DNA of 35,735 bases from Hyphomicrobiales bacterium (GTDB lineage Bacteria; Pseudomonadota; Alphaproteobacteria; Rhizobiales; JAJFHB01): the NCBI GenBank assembly GCA_021775615.1, contig JAJFHL010000127.1, positions 1 to 35,735 on the forward strand, given 5' to 3'. A program made the position numbers and the translations under genes. Shown here one piece after another: positions 6,954 through 14,315 of the stretch. Below the pieces are notes generated by a model. It was not told the DNA's origin and did not search any database. It worked only from the letters and a program-made list of their open reading frames with translations. The number at the start of each line of letters is the position of its first letter. The first letter of the stretch is position 1.

Positions 6954-7919
6954 ATGAAGATAGTCAATGTATTGGATCGTGACGGCGGGCAAGTGGCCTT
7001 CCTTGACGGAGAAACCGTGATCGATCCCGTGAAATGTCCGGAACCCGGGGGCGGCCTCGACCACCGATGTTTCTCCGATACACTCGCTTTCATCAATTCA
7101 GGAGACCCCGGACTGGCGGCGGCGCGCCGCCTTGTGTCCGAAGCGCCCGAGGCCGCACGCGTGCCGCTGTCGCAGATCCGGCTCACCGCCCCGATCCGCC
7201 CAAGCACAATTCTGTGCAGCGGCAGCAACTACCGCGACCACAACAAGGAAAAGTCCAACACGCCGATCAGTGGCAAGGAACCGGAGTTCTTTCTCAAAAC
7301 CGCCGATTGTGTGATCGGCCCGGACGAGCCCATTGTCTATGACGAGCAAATGTCCACCAAGCTCGACTGCGAGACCGAGTTGGGGGTCGTGATCGGCAAA
7401 GCCGGCCGTCACATCGCCGTATCCGACGCGCTGGATCATGTGTTCGGATACACCATCGTGAACGATGTGACGGCGAGAGATCGCCAGGTGCGGACCGCTG
7501 GTGATTTCACCTGGTATGAACTCGGCCGAAGCAAGGCGTTCGACAGCAGCGCTCCGATAGGCCCGGCCATTGTGACCGCTGACGAGGTGGGAGATCCGCA
7601 GGCGCTGCAACTTCAAACCCGCATCAACGGCGAGCTGAGGCAGAACTCGTCCACCGCCGACATGATCTGGACCTGCGCCGAGCTGATCCACTTTTTCTCT
7701 GTCAACTTCACGCTGCGGCCGGGCATGGTGATCATTACCGGAACCCCGGCCGGCACCGCATGGTCGACCGACCGCGAACTTGGCGGCACATGGCAGGGCT
7801 TGCCCGGCCTGACGCCGGCGACGCGATACTGCTTGCCGGGCGATGTCGTCGAAAGCAAGATCGAGAAGATCGGTGTCCTGCGCAATGAGGTTGTTCAATT
7901 CGAAGAATCGGCGAATTGA
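6954..7919 (+). CDS. Fumarylacetoacetate hydrolase (FAH) family protein
   Basis: A 321-residue FAH-fold protein. The metal site is present: DCETELGVVIG gives the paired glutamates and VNDVTARD the aspartate. ELGRSKAFDSSAPIGP and IITGTPAGTAW are the conserved substrate-side segments. The longer N-terminal domain resembles the 2-keto-3-deoxy-sugar-acid dehydratase/hydratase side of the family as much as true FAH. GAGGGA lies just before the ATG at 6954. It forms a two-gene unit with the GntR regulator. Its likely job is hydrolysis, hydration or decarboxylation of a 2-oxo acid from the TRAP substrate. It differs clearly from the FAH protein at 1050-1931, so the pathway may use two different FAH-fold steps. 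Confidence 0.9.
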   Translation: MKIVNVLDRDGGQVAFLDGETVIDPVKCPEPGGGLDHRCFSDTLAFINSGDPGLAAARRLVSEAPEAARVPLSQIRLTAPIRPSTILCSGSNYRDHNKEKSNTPISGKEPEFFLKTADCVIGPDEPIVYDEQMSTKLDCETELGVVIGKAGRHIAVSDALDHVFGYTIVNDVTARDRQVRTAGDFTWYELGRSKAFDSSAPIGPAIVTADEVGDPQALQLQTRINGELRQNSSTADMIWTCAELIHFFSVNFTLRPGMVIITGTPAGTAWSTDRELGGTWQGLPGLTPATRYCLPGDVVESKIEKIGVLRNEVVQFEESAN

Positions 7920-8227
7920 ACAGCATTGGAAGCACGGGTACCCGATGAGTTCACCGGGCAGGCGAGGGCGCGCGACGGCGTTGTGAAATGCAGGTGTGCA
8001 GCCTGATCGCACGGCGGACGATGACGGGTGGCGGACGCTGGCCGGCGTGGTGGTTTTTTGCCTGAGCAGATGCGTGCGCGCATCGCGTTGCGCGGTGCGC
8101 CGACGCCAAATTAGCCTGACAGTACCGTTTCGAAGCTTGTCCATCGTGTGGGCTTTGCCTTAGAAGGCGATGAAGCCGGCCGTCCGAAGACGCCGGACAC
8201 AATAACCTGCGAAAGGGTGGCCCGCTT
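7920..8227. other. Non-coding gap, 308 bp
   Basis: GC-rich sequence between the FAH gene and the NodB-fold gene. No ORF with a ribosome binding site and recognisable product was seen, and no strong terminator with a T-run. It probably carries the promoter of the 8228-11242 genes, but I cannot place it. Confidence 0.5.
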
Positions 8228-9130
8228 ATGATCCGAAACCCGATTCCCTGGCCGAACGGCGCCAAATGCGCATGCTGCATCACCTTCGATATGGACGCTG
8301 ACAGCCTGGTCCATGTCGACCATCCGCTCGACGGTCATTCGCGTGTTTCGGCCATTTCGATGCTGCAATACGGGCCCGACGTCGCCGTTCCCCGGATTGT
8401 CGAGACCTATGAACGACTGGGTCTGACGCAGACGTTTTTCATCCCGGCCTGGTGCATCGAGACCTATCCGGAGGCGGTCGAAACAATCATGAAAGGCGGC
8501 CATGAGATTGGCCACCACGGCTACATTCATGAGAACCCGAGATCGAACACGCGCGAGGAGGAAGCCTATTGGCTCGACCGTTCGCTTGAGGTGATCGAAC
8601 GGGTTACCGGCAAAAGACCGCGCGGATGGCGGGCGCCGCTCTACAACTTTTCAAACCACTCCGCCGAGCTTCTGGTCGAGCGCGGCTTTGTCTATGACGC
8701 CTCGCTGATGGGAGACGATATCCCTTACATGATCGAAGCCAGGAACGGCCGGCTGGTGGAGCTGCCCTCGCACTGGGGCATGGACGACTGGCCGCAATTC
8801 GTCCAGTCATTCGATCTCGACTACATGATGCCGGTGCGCGCGCCGCGTTCCGGGTTTGAGATTTTCCGGCAGGAGTTCGACGTCGCCTACAAATATGGCG
8901 GGCTGTGGGTGCCGGTCGTTCACCCCTTCGCCACCGGCCGGCTCTCGCGCTGGCATGTGGTCGCCGAGTTCCTGGAAGAGATCCTGGCGCGCGGCGATGT
9001 GTGGTTTGCGCCGATGGAGCAGATCGCCGCGCATGTGAACCGCGTCACCGATGCCGGCGACTACCAGCCACGCGTGGTGCGTGTTCCGCAATATGACGGA
9101 CCGGTCAGCCCGGTGCCGCCAAAAGACTGA
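8228..9130 (+). CDS. Polysaccharide-deacetylase (NodB-fold) family protein, PuuE/PgdA-like
   Basis: A 300-residue NodB-fold (carbohydrate esterase 4) protein without a signal peptide, so cytoplasmic. ITFDMDADS (residues ~17-25) matches the aspartate motif, GGHEIGHHGYIHE (~94-106) the His-x-x-x-His-type motif, and RGWRAPLYNFS the RxP loop. The length and the ending match the HpPgdA/PuuE group, which includes metal-independent allantoinase as well as peptidoglycan deacetylases. The next gene overlaps by one base (TGATG) and encodes an allantoate/N-carbamoyl-amino-acid amidohydrolase. That supports a cyclic-ureide or amide-ring-opening role over cell-wall modification. The specific substrate is not determined. 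Confidence 0.85.
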   Translation: MIRNPIPWPNGAKCACCITFDMDADSLVHVDHPLDGHSRVSAISMLQYGPDVAVPRIVETYERLGLTQTFFIPAWCIETYPEAVETIMKGGHEIGHHGYIHENPRSNTREEEAYWLDRSLEVIERVTGKRPRGWRAPLYNFSNHSAELLVERGFVYDASLMGDDIPYMIEARNGRLVELPSHWGMDDWPQFVQSFDLDYMMPVRAPRSGFEIFRQEFDVAYKYGGLWVPVVHPFATGRLSRWHVVAEFLEEILARGDVWFAPMEQIAAHVNRVTDAGDYQPRVVRVPQYDGPVSPVPPKD

Positions 9131-10386
9131 TGGGGGTGCGAATGGCGAGCGATGTATCAGGCGTGCGGGTGAACGGCGAGCGACTGTGGCAGACCCACAT
9201 GGAGATGGCCGAAATCGGCGCAATCCCCAATGACGGCTGTTGCCGGCTGACCCTGACCGACGAGGACAAGCGGGCGCGAGACCTGTTCGCGGAATGGTGC
9301 GTCGCTGCGGGCTGCCGCGTCGATGTGGACCTGGCCGGCAACATGTTCGCGACACGGCCGGGCCGGCAGGCGGCGCCGCCGGTCGCCACCGGCAGCCATC
9401 TCGACACCCAGCCCCATGGCGGCCGGTTCGACGGCATCTACGGTGTGCTGGCAGGCCTGGAAGTGATCCGCACACTGAACGATGCGGACATCGAAACCGA
9501 GCTTCCCGTGGCGGTGGTCAACTGGACCAACGAGGAGGGGGTCCGGTTTCCGGCAGGCATTCTGGGGTCGACCGCCTATGCCGGCCGCTGGGCGCTTGAC
9601 GACCTGCACAGGCTGGTGGCCACCGACGGCGCAACGTTCGGCGATGAACTGAAGCGCATCGGGTATGACGGCGAGCTCGGCCTCGGTGCTTTCGAGATGG
9701 CTGCGTTCTACGAGGCCCATATCGAACAGGGGCCCGTGCTCGAGCGTGAGGACATTCCCGTCGGCGTCGTGACCAAGGTGCAGGGTCTTCGGTGGATTGA
9801 AGTCACGGTCACCGGCGCCGACCGTCATGCGGGCACCACGCCGATGGACGCGCGCAGCGACAGCCTGGTGGCGGCCGCCCGCATGATCGTCGAGCTTGAA
9901 GCGCTCGGTTTGGCGCATGCCCCCGATGCCCGCGTGACTGTCGGCCGCCTCGACGTATCACCGAATTCCGGCAGCACGATCCCCGGTGGCACCTTGTTCA
10001 ACATCGATCTCAGGCACCCGGAGTTGGAGACGCTGGACCGGCTGGAGGGCGAAATCGCCGCCTTGTGTAATGCGGCTGCGGAACGCCAGTCGGCCAGGGT
10101 TGATGTTCGCCGCACCGTCGAGATGCCGCCCGTCGACTTTGACGAAACCTGCGTCGCCGATCTCGAACGCGCCGCCGCTGCGCTCGACATTCCCAGCCGG
10201 CGCATGCTGAGCGGGGCGTTGCACGATGCCTCGCCGGTCGGCACGATCGTGCCTGCCGCGATGATCTTCGTGCCGTGCCGCGACGGCATCAGCCACAACG
10301 AGGCGGAATGGGCGGAGCCCGCCCACCTGGAGGCGGGCTGCAACGTCATGCTGCATGCAATGCTCGGCCGGGCGGGTGTCGCGTGA
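9130..10386 (+). CDS. M20-family Zn hydrolase (N-carbamoyl-L-amino-acid / allantoate amidohydrolase type)
   Basis: A 418-residue M20-type amidohydrolase of the HyuC/AllC/beta-ureidopropionase group, which removes carbamoyl groups and releases CO2 and ammonia. ATGSHLDTQPHGGRFDG (residues 87-102) contains metal ligands His90 and Asp101. NWTNEEGVRF holds Glu135/136, YEAHIEQGPVLE holds His197, and RDGISHNEAEW holds His389. The substrate-binding SGALHDASPV block is present. The lid segment DRHAGTTPMDARSD is characteristic of the family. An alternative ATG at 9142 has GGGGGT closer upstream, so the exact start is uncertain. It overlaps the preceding gene by one base and is followed by an Asp/Glu-racemase-fold gene. 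The real substrate could be any ureido acid. Confidence 0.9.
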   Translation: MGVRMASDVSGVRVNGERLWQTHMEMAEIGAIPNDGCCRLTLTDEDKRARDLFAEWCVAAGCRVDVDLAGNMFATRPGRQAAPPVATGSHLDTQPHGGRFDGIYGVLAGLEVIRTLNDADIETELPVAVVNWTNEEGVRFPAGILGSTAYAGRWALDDLHRLVATDGATFGDELKRIGYDGELGLGAFEMAAFYEAHIEQGPVLEREDIPVGVVTKVQGLRWIEVTVTGADRHAGTTPMDARSDSLVAAARMIVELEALGLAHAPDARVTVGRLDVSPNSGSTIPGGTLFNIDLRHPELETLDRLEGEIAALCNAAAERQSARVDVRRTVEMPPVDFDETCVADLERAAAALDIPSRRMLSGALHDASPVGTIVPAAMIFVPCRDGISHNEAEWAEPAHLEAGCNVMLHAMLGRAGVA

Positions 10387-10453
10387 CCCGCGTTGACAGC
10401 GCCATGCGCAGTGCGCAACCATCGCCGCCGCCCAACCTGCGGAGGTCCCTGCC

Positions 10454-11242
10454 GTGACAGACACACCCGTCAAGTCCAGATCCTTTTCGGCCCGTTTTGA
10501 CGAGGGCCGCCATCACCGTGCCAAATTCGGCTTCGTCGTGCTGGCCATGGAGCAGACCGTGGAGGACGATGTGTTCCGCCTGGCGCCGGATGGTGTCGGC
10601 GTGCATTTCTCACGCATGGCCATGTCGAACGAGGCGACGGTGGAAACGCTCAAAAGCATGGAGCCCGGCATCGAAACCGCCGCGTCGCTGCTGCTTCCCG
10701 ACGATGACCTCGATGTCAGCTGCTACACCTGCAATTGCGGCACCATGGTGATCGGCGAGACCCGCGTGATGGATGCTCTGCGCCGGGGCAAGCCGGAGGC
10801 GAATGCAACGACTGTCATGACCGGCGTGGTGAACGGTCTGCGCGCGGTCGGCGCACAGCGGATCGTCGCCGCGACCCCCTATCTCGACGAGATCAATGCA
10901 CATGTTCTGGATTTTCTGCGCGCCAGCGGATTTGATGTGCTCGACATCCAGGGACTCAATCTCATGACCAACAAGGAAATCGATTGTGTCGAACCCGAGT
11001 TCCTGCGCGAGTTCGGCGCCAGCCTCGACCGGCCCGACGCCGACGCGGTGTTCGTGTGCTGTGGGGCCCTGCGCACCCTCGACATTGTCGACGCGCTGGA
11101 ACGCGAGATCGGTAAACCTGCGATCGTCAGCAATCAGGCGATGATGTGGGACTGCCTGAGGCGCGCCGGCATTGAAGACGCGATCGATGGTTACGGCCGT
11201 CTGTTGCGGACCAGTGGCCGCGCCGTCGGGCTGGCTGCCTGA
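10454..11242 (+). CDS. Asp/Glu racemase-superfamily protein, maleate isomerase/arylmalonate decarboxylase-like
   Basis: A 262-residue two-domain protein with the paired-cysteine arrangement of the family. The first cysteine block is SCYTCNCGTMVIGE (residues 89-102), where Cys93 fits the nucleophile position. The second is FVCCGALRTLDIVD (200-213), with Cys203 preceding the L-R-T segment. GKPAIVSNQAMMWDCLR matches the C-terminal block of maleate isomerases and arylmalonate decarboxylases. The start is GTG at 10454, fixed by GGAGG at 10441-10445. The family also includes hydantoin and allantoin racemases, and the neighbouring ureide-type hydrolases make a racemase or isomerase role possible. 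It is convergent with the LysR gene only 38 bp away. Confidence 0.82.
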   Translation: MTDTPVKSRSFSARFDEGRHHRAKFGFVVLAMEQTVEDDVFRLAPDGVGVHFSRMAMSNEATVETLKSMEPGIETAASLLLPDDDLDVSCYTCNCGTMVIGETRVMDALRRGKPEANATTVMTGVVNGLRAVGAQRIVAATPYLDEINAHVLDFLRASGFDVLDIQGLNLMTNKEIDCVEPEFLREFGASLDRPDADAVFVCCGALRTLDIVDALEREIGKPAIVSNQAMMWDCLRRAGIEDAIDGYGRLLRTSGRAVGLAA

Positions 11243-11258
11243 GCTGGGGTTTCAGTCG

Positions 11259-11301
11259 GGCAGGCCCGAAAGCCTCTCAATCAGGCAAGCCCGAAAGCCT
11301 C
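11259..11301. repeat. Near-perfect 18-bp direct repeat at the LysR 3' end
   Basis: GGCAGGCCCGAAAGCCTC (11259-11276) and GGCAAGCCCGAAAGCCTC (11284-11301) match at 17 of 18 positions with a 25-bp offset. The second copy contains the last codons and stop of the LysR gene, so the first looks like a duplicated gene end in the convergent gap. The first copy can also fold (AGGC-N6-GCCT). Confidence 0.6.
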
Positions 11302-12192
11302 GAGCAGATCGGTTTTGAGATACTGCGCCGCGAGCGTTTGCGGCACGGTCTTGCGCAGGATCAGCTCCATCCCGGTTTCATAGTGCATCCGATCGGGTAG
11401 CACCGTTTTCATCTCACCGCTGGCGACCCAGCGGGCCGCGTAGTGTTCGGGCAGAAATCCGATAAAACCACCTGACAGGATCAGCATGGCAATAGCTTCC
11501 ATGTTTTCCGCATAGGCGGCGGCGTTCAGGAATTCGGCTGAGGGGATATGTCCGTCCGGCACGTATGGCCGCTTGACGAAATTGTGCCGCGCGAGATCCG
11601 ACACATCAGTTTCGCCGGGATCGGCCTCGAAGAGCGGGTGCATGCTGCTGCAATACAGGCGCTGGCTCTCCGGCAGGAGGGGCGTGTACTCGATGGCGGA
11701 AATCTGTTTGGTGTAGGCACCGATACCGATGTGATGGCGGCCTTCGACGACGGCTCGTTCGATTTCGGCGGGTGTCGCGACATGCAGGCTGATCTGTACG
11801 TCGCCATGTCTCCTGGTGAATTTTGCGAGCGCACTGGAAAGCGCGAATTTCGGATTGCCGGCCACGCTGTCAATCGTGGCAATATGAAGTTCGCCGGTGA
11901 GCCGGCCCCGCAAAGCCTCGACTTCCGAGCTGAAGGAATCGATCGAGCGAAACAGCCGCTGCGCCGCCTCGTAGACGCGGTTTCCGTTCTGTGTGATCCG
12001 AAATCCGGCGCGCCCGCGTTCGCACAGCCGCATGTCGAGGCGCGCCTCGAGTGCGGCCATGTGCGAGCTTATGGTGGACTGGCTGACGTTCATCGCCACC
12101 TGTGCGGGCGTAAAGCCGCCGCACTCGACGACGGTCGAAAATACGCGCAACAGCCGCACATCCACCTGGCTGACGTTGATGCTGCTCGTCAT
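11281..12192 (-). CDS. LysR-family transcriptional regulator
   Basis: A 303-residue LysR regulator of normal length. The N-terminal helix-turn-helix (residues ~10-65) contains LRVFSTVVECGGFTPAQVAM, NVSQSTISSHMAALEARL and LCERGRAGFRITQNG. The remainder is the two-lobed effector domain, with GELHIATIDSVAGNPKFALS at the start of lobe one. It is divergent from the creatininase gene at 12419 across a 226-bp AT-rich gap, so it most likely controls the creatininase-BMP transporter-amidinotransferase unit. It is convergent with the racemase-fold gene. The effector cannot be inferred from sequence. Confidence 0.93.
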   Translation of the reverse strand: MTSSINVSQVDVRLLRVFSTVVECGGFTPAQVAMNVSQSTISSHMAALEARLDMRLCERGRAGFRITQNGNRVYEAAQRLFRSIDSFSSEVEALRGRLTGELHIATIDSVAGNPKFALSSALAKFTRRHGDVQISLHVATPAEIERAVVEGRHHIGIGAYTKQISAIEYTPLLPESQRLYCSSMHPLFEADPGETDVSDLARHNFVKRPYVPDGHIPSAEFLNAAAYAENMEAIAMLILSGGFIGFLPEHYAARWVASGEMKTVLPDRMHYETGMELILRKTVPQTLAAQYLKTDLLEAFGLA

Positions 12193-12418
12193 GGTGTACT
12201 CCTGATCGGACCGGGTGGCTTCGGTATTACATCGAAGACTATCGATATAAGTATGATAACTTCACTATTTTTGGGAAGAACAAAAAGTACGACACTCCGT
12301 TTTGGTATGAACCTGGAGACCGGCTCCGGGGCGAACCTGGCCCCCGGTGGCCGGAAAATTCGGTCGGTCCTGAATACTCTGCGGTCCTGAAGAGGGATCT
12401 GCGAGCGGGGAGAACGGT
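12193..12418. promoter_or_regulatory. LysR/creatininase divergent promoter region
   Basis: A 226-bp gap with an AT-rich core at about 12225-12300. It contains inverted repeats ATCGA-N6-TCGAT (12231-12246) and AAGT-N6-ACTT (12249-12262), suitable as LysR sites, although I do not see an exact T-N11-A palindrome. Binding by the adjacent LysR protein is inferred from position. Confidence 0.55.
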
Positions 12419-13195
12419 GTGATCGCCTCAGTCATGATGTCCGACCTCAGTTGGGACGAATACCAGCGCCGTATCGCCGACGAAGACGCAATCGTGCTGC
12501 TGCCGGTCGGGGCGGTCGAGCAGCACGGCTATCATCTGCCGCTGGGAACCGATTGGATGATGGCCACCTACATGGCCCGGCGCGCGGCGGAAAATGTCGG
12601 CGGCGTCGTGGCGGCGCCCATCACCTATGGCTATCGCTCCCAGATCCGCACCGGCGGCGGCCCCCATCGCGGCGGCACCACCAATCTCGACGGGCTGACC
12701 CTGATCAACCTGGTCAAGGACGTCCTGAAGGAACTGGTGCGGCACGGCGCCCGCAAGCTCGCGGTCATAGACGGCCATTTCGAGAACCGGTTCTATCTGG
12801 ACGAGGCCTGTTTTCTTGCTGTCCGGGAACTCGAATATGCCGGCATTACCGATGCGAAAATCCTCAAGATGATCTACGCCGAAGACATCAAGCCCGAGAC
12901 ACTTGAGACCATCTATGCCGGCAAGACGTATCCGGGCCTTGACCTGGAACATGGTGGCATCCTCGAGACCGCGATGATGCTCTATTGCCACCCCGATCAC
13001 GTGGATATGTCCAAGATCCCGGACGAAGATCTGCCCAAGTTTCCGCCCTATGATCTGTTTCCCGTCGATCCGGACTGGGTGCCGGCCTCCGGCGGCTTGT
13101 CGTCGGGCAAGGGCTCGACGGTTGAAATGGGCAGGCTCCTGGTCGAGGAATTTGTCGACTTGGTGAGCACGTCACTGAGCAAGGAGTTTCGCTGA
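12419..13195 (+). CDS. Creatininase-family amidohydrolase
   Basis: A 258-residue protein; creatininase from Pseudomonas putida is about 260. It aligns without gaps from the GTG start, and all five metal ligands fall at the same numbers as I recall them for the P. putida enzyme: Glu34 and His36 (VEQHG), Asp45 (LGTD), His120 and Glu122 (DGHFEN). EHGGILETAMML and FPPYDLFPVDP further down also match. Two tryptophans that contact creatinine in that enzyme (154 and 174) correspond to Ala and Leu here, and Tyr121 to Phe. The fold and two-metal chemistry are therefore clear, but creatinine may not be the substrate. It opens an operon-like run with a BMP transporter and an amidinotransferase-fold enzyme and is divergent from a LysR gene. 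Confidence 0.9.
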   Translation: MIASVMMSDLSWDEYQRRIADEDAIVLLPVGAVEQHGYHLPLGTDWMMATYMARRAAENVGGVVAAPITYGYRSQIRTGGGPHRGGTTNLDGLTLINLVKDVLKELVRHGARKLAVIDGHFENRFYLDEACFLAVRELEYAGITDAKILKMIYAEDIKPETLETIYAGKTYPGLDLEHGGILETAMMLYCHPDHVDMSKIPDEDLPKFPPYDLFPVDPDWVPASGGLSSGKGSTVEMGRLLVEEFVDLVSTSLSKEFR

Positions 13196-13273
13196 AGCTG
13201 GCCGGTCACCCACTGTATCTGAGACATCTGCTTTATCTTTGAACGTCAAACAAAACAAAAGGGAGAAACGCAC

Positions 13274-14227
13274 ATGATCATTTCGAGACGAAACCTACTG
13301 ATTGCGACCTCCGTGGTGGCTGGTGCCGGTGCAATGGGCCGGCCTGTTTTCGCCGCCGATTTCAAGGCAGCCGCCGTTTTGCCCGGCTCGATTACCGATC
13401 AGGCGTTCAACCAGGTTGTCTACGAGGGCCTGGAGGCGGCCAAGAGCAAACTCGGCATCGAAGTTGCGTTTTCCGAAAAGGTGAAACAGGCGGATCAGGT
13501 CTCCGCCATGTCGGACTATGCACGCCGCGGTTACAACATGGTCATCGGCGCTGGCGGAGAATTCACCGCGGCGGCGCAGCGGGTTGCCAAGCAGCACCCT
13601 GAAGTACTGGTCGCTGTCATCAACGGCGCGCCGACCGAAGGTATCGCCACGGTCAACTATAACAATCCGCAGTTCGGATATGTGCTCGGCTATATCGGCG
13701 GCAAAATGACCAAGAGCGGCAAGGCCGGCATGGTGTGCGCCCAGGAGATCAAGGCGTTCGTCGATATCGCCGCCGGCTTCAAGAAGGGCTGGGCCAAGGG
13801 TGGCGGCTCCGGCGAAGTGACGCTGACCTATACCGACGACTGGGATGACGTTGCTAAAGCCAAGGAAGCGACCCTCAATCTGATCAACCAGGGCGCAGAT
13901 GTGGTTGTGCCTTATCTCGACAACGGTATCGTCGGTGTGGTCCAGGCGGCAGAAGAGAAGGGCGTGTGGGCTACCGGCGTGATTACGGATCTTGGCAAGT
14001 CTTCGCCGAAGGCCAACCTCGCCTCCACCGTTCTCGACTTCGCGGCGGCGACGGCAACGGCGATCGAACTCGGCATGAAAGGCGAGTTGGCGCGGGAAGA
14101 CTATAAGTTCGCCATGGGCTCGGCTGCGGGCTACATGGGTACGATCAATGATGCCGTGCCCGCGGATGTCAAGGCGGAAGCCATGGCGATCGTCGATCAA
14201 ATGACGGCCGGCACCTTCGAAATGTAA
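13274..14227 (+). CDS. BMP-family ABC transporter substrate-binding protein
   Basis: A 317-residue BMP/PnrA-type periplasmic binding protein. The N-terminus reads MIISRRNLLIATS, a twin-arginine (Tat-like) signal, with cleavage likely after VFAA. The mature start AAVLPGSITDQAFNQVVYEGL matches the D-x-x-F-N-Q pattern of the family. Characterised members mostly bind nucleosides, but the ligand range is wider. GGGAG lies before the ATG at 13274. It sits 78 nt after the creatininase gene and is followed by a stem-loop and then the ATPase and two permeases, which form a complete importer. Ligand unknown; the neighbours point to a guanidino, ureido or cyclic-amidine compound. Confidence 0.93.
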   Translation: MIISRRNLLIATSVVAGAGAMGRPVFAADFKAAAVLPGSITDQAFNQVVYEGLEAAKSKLGIEVAFSEKVKQADQVSAMSDYARRGYNMVIGAGGEFTAAAQRVAKQHPEVLVAVINGAPTEGIATVNYNNPQFGYVLGYIGGKMTKSGKAGMVCAQEIKAFVDIAAGFKKGWAKGGGSGEVTLTYTDDWDDVAKAKEATLNLINQGADVVVPYLDNGIVGVVQAAEEKGVWATGVITDLGKSSPKANLASTVLDFAAATATAIELGMKGELAREDYKFAMGSAAGYMGTINDAVPADVKAEAMAIVDQMTAGTFEM

Positions 14228-14241
14228 CGGCGCTACTTTAA

Positions 14242-14270
14242 GGGATGCCTGCCGGATTGGTGGGCATCCC
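14242..14270 (+). terminator. Stem-loop after the BMP binding-protein gene
   Basis: GGGATGCC (14242-14249) pairs perfectly with GGCATCCC (14263-14270) around a 13-nt loop, 15 nt after the stop codon. No T-run follows. It probably stabilises the upstream message or partly attenuates transcription into the ATPase gene. Confidence 0.65.
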
Positions 14271-14315
14271 GAAGTGACGTGACGTATTTCGGTAATCACC
14301 GCCAAGAGGCAGCCG

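Noticed and set aside
7098-8144. A 348-codon minus-strand frame over the second FAH gene and the following gap
   Set aside because: Most of it is antisense to a clear FAH protein, and the part in the gap has no recognisable product.
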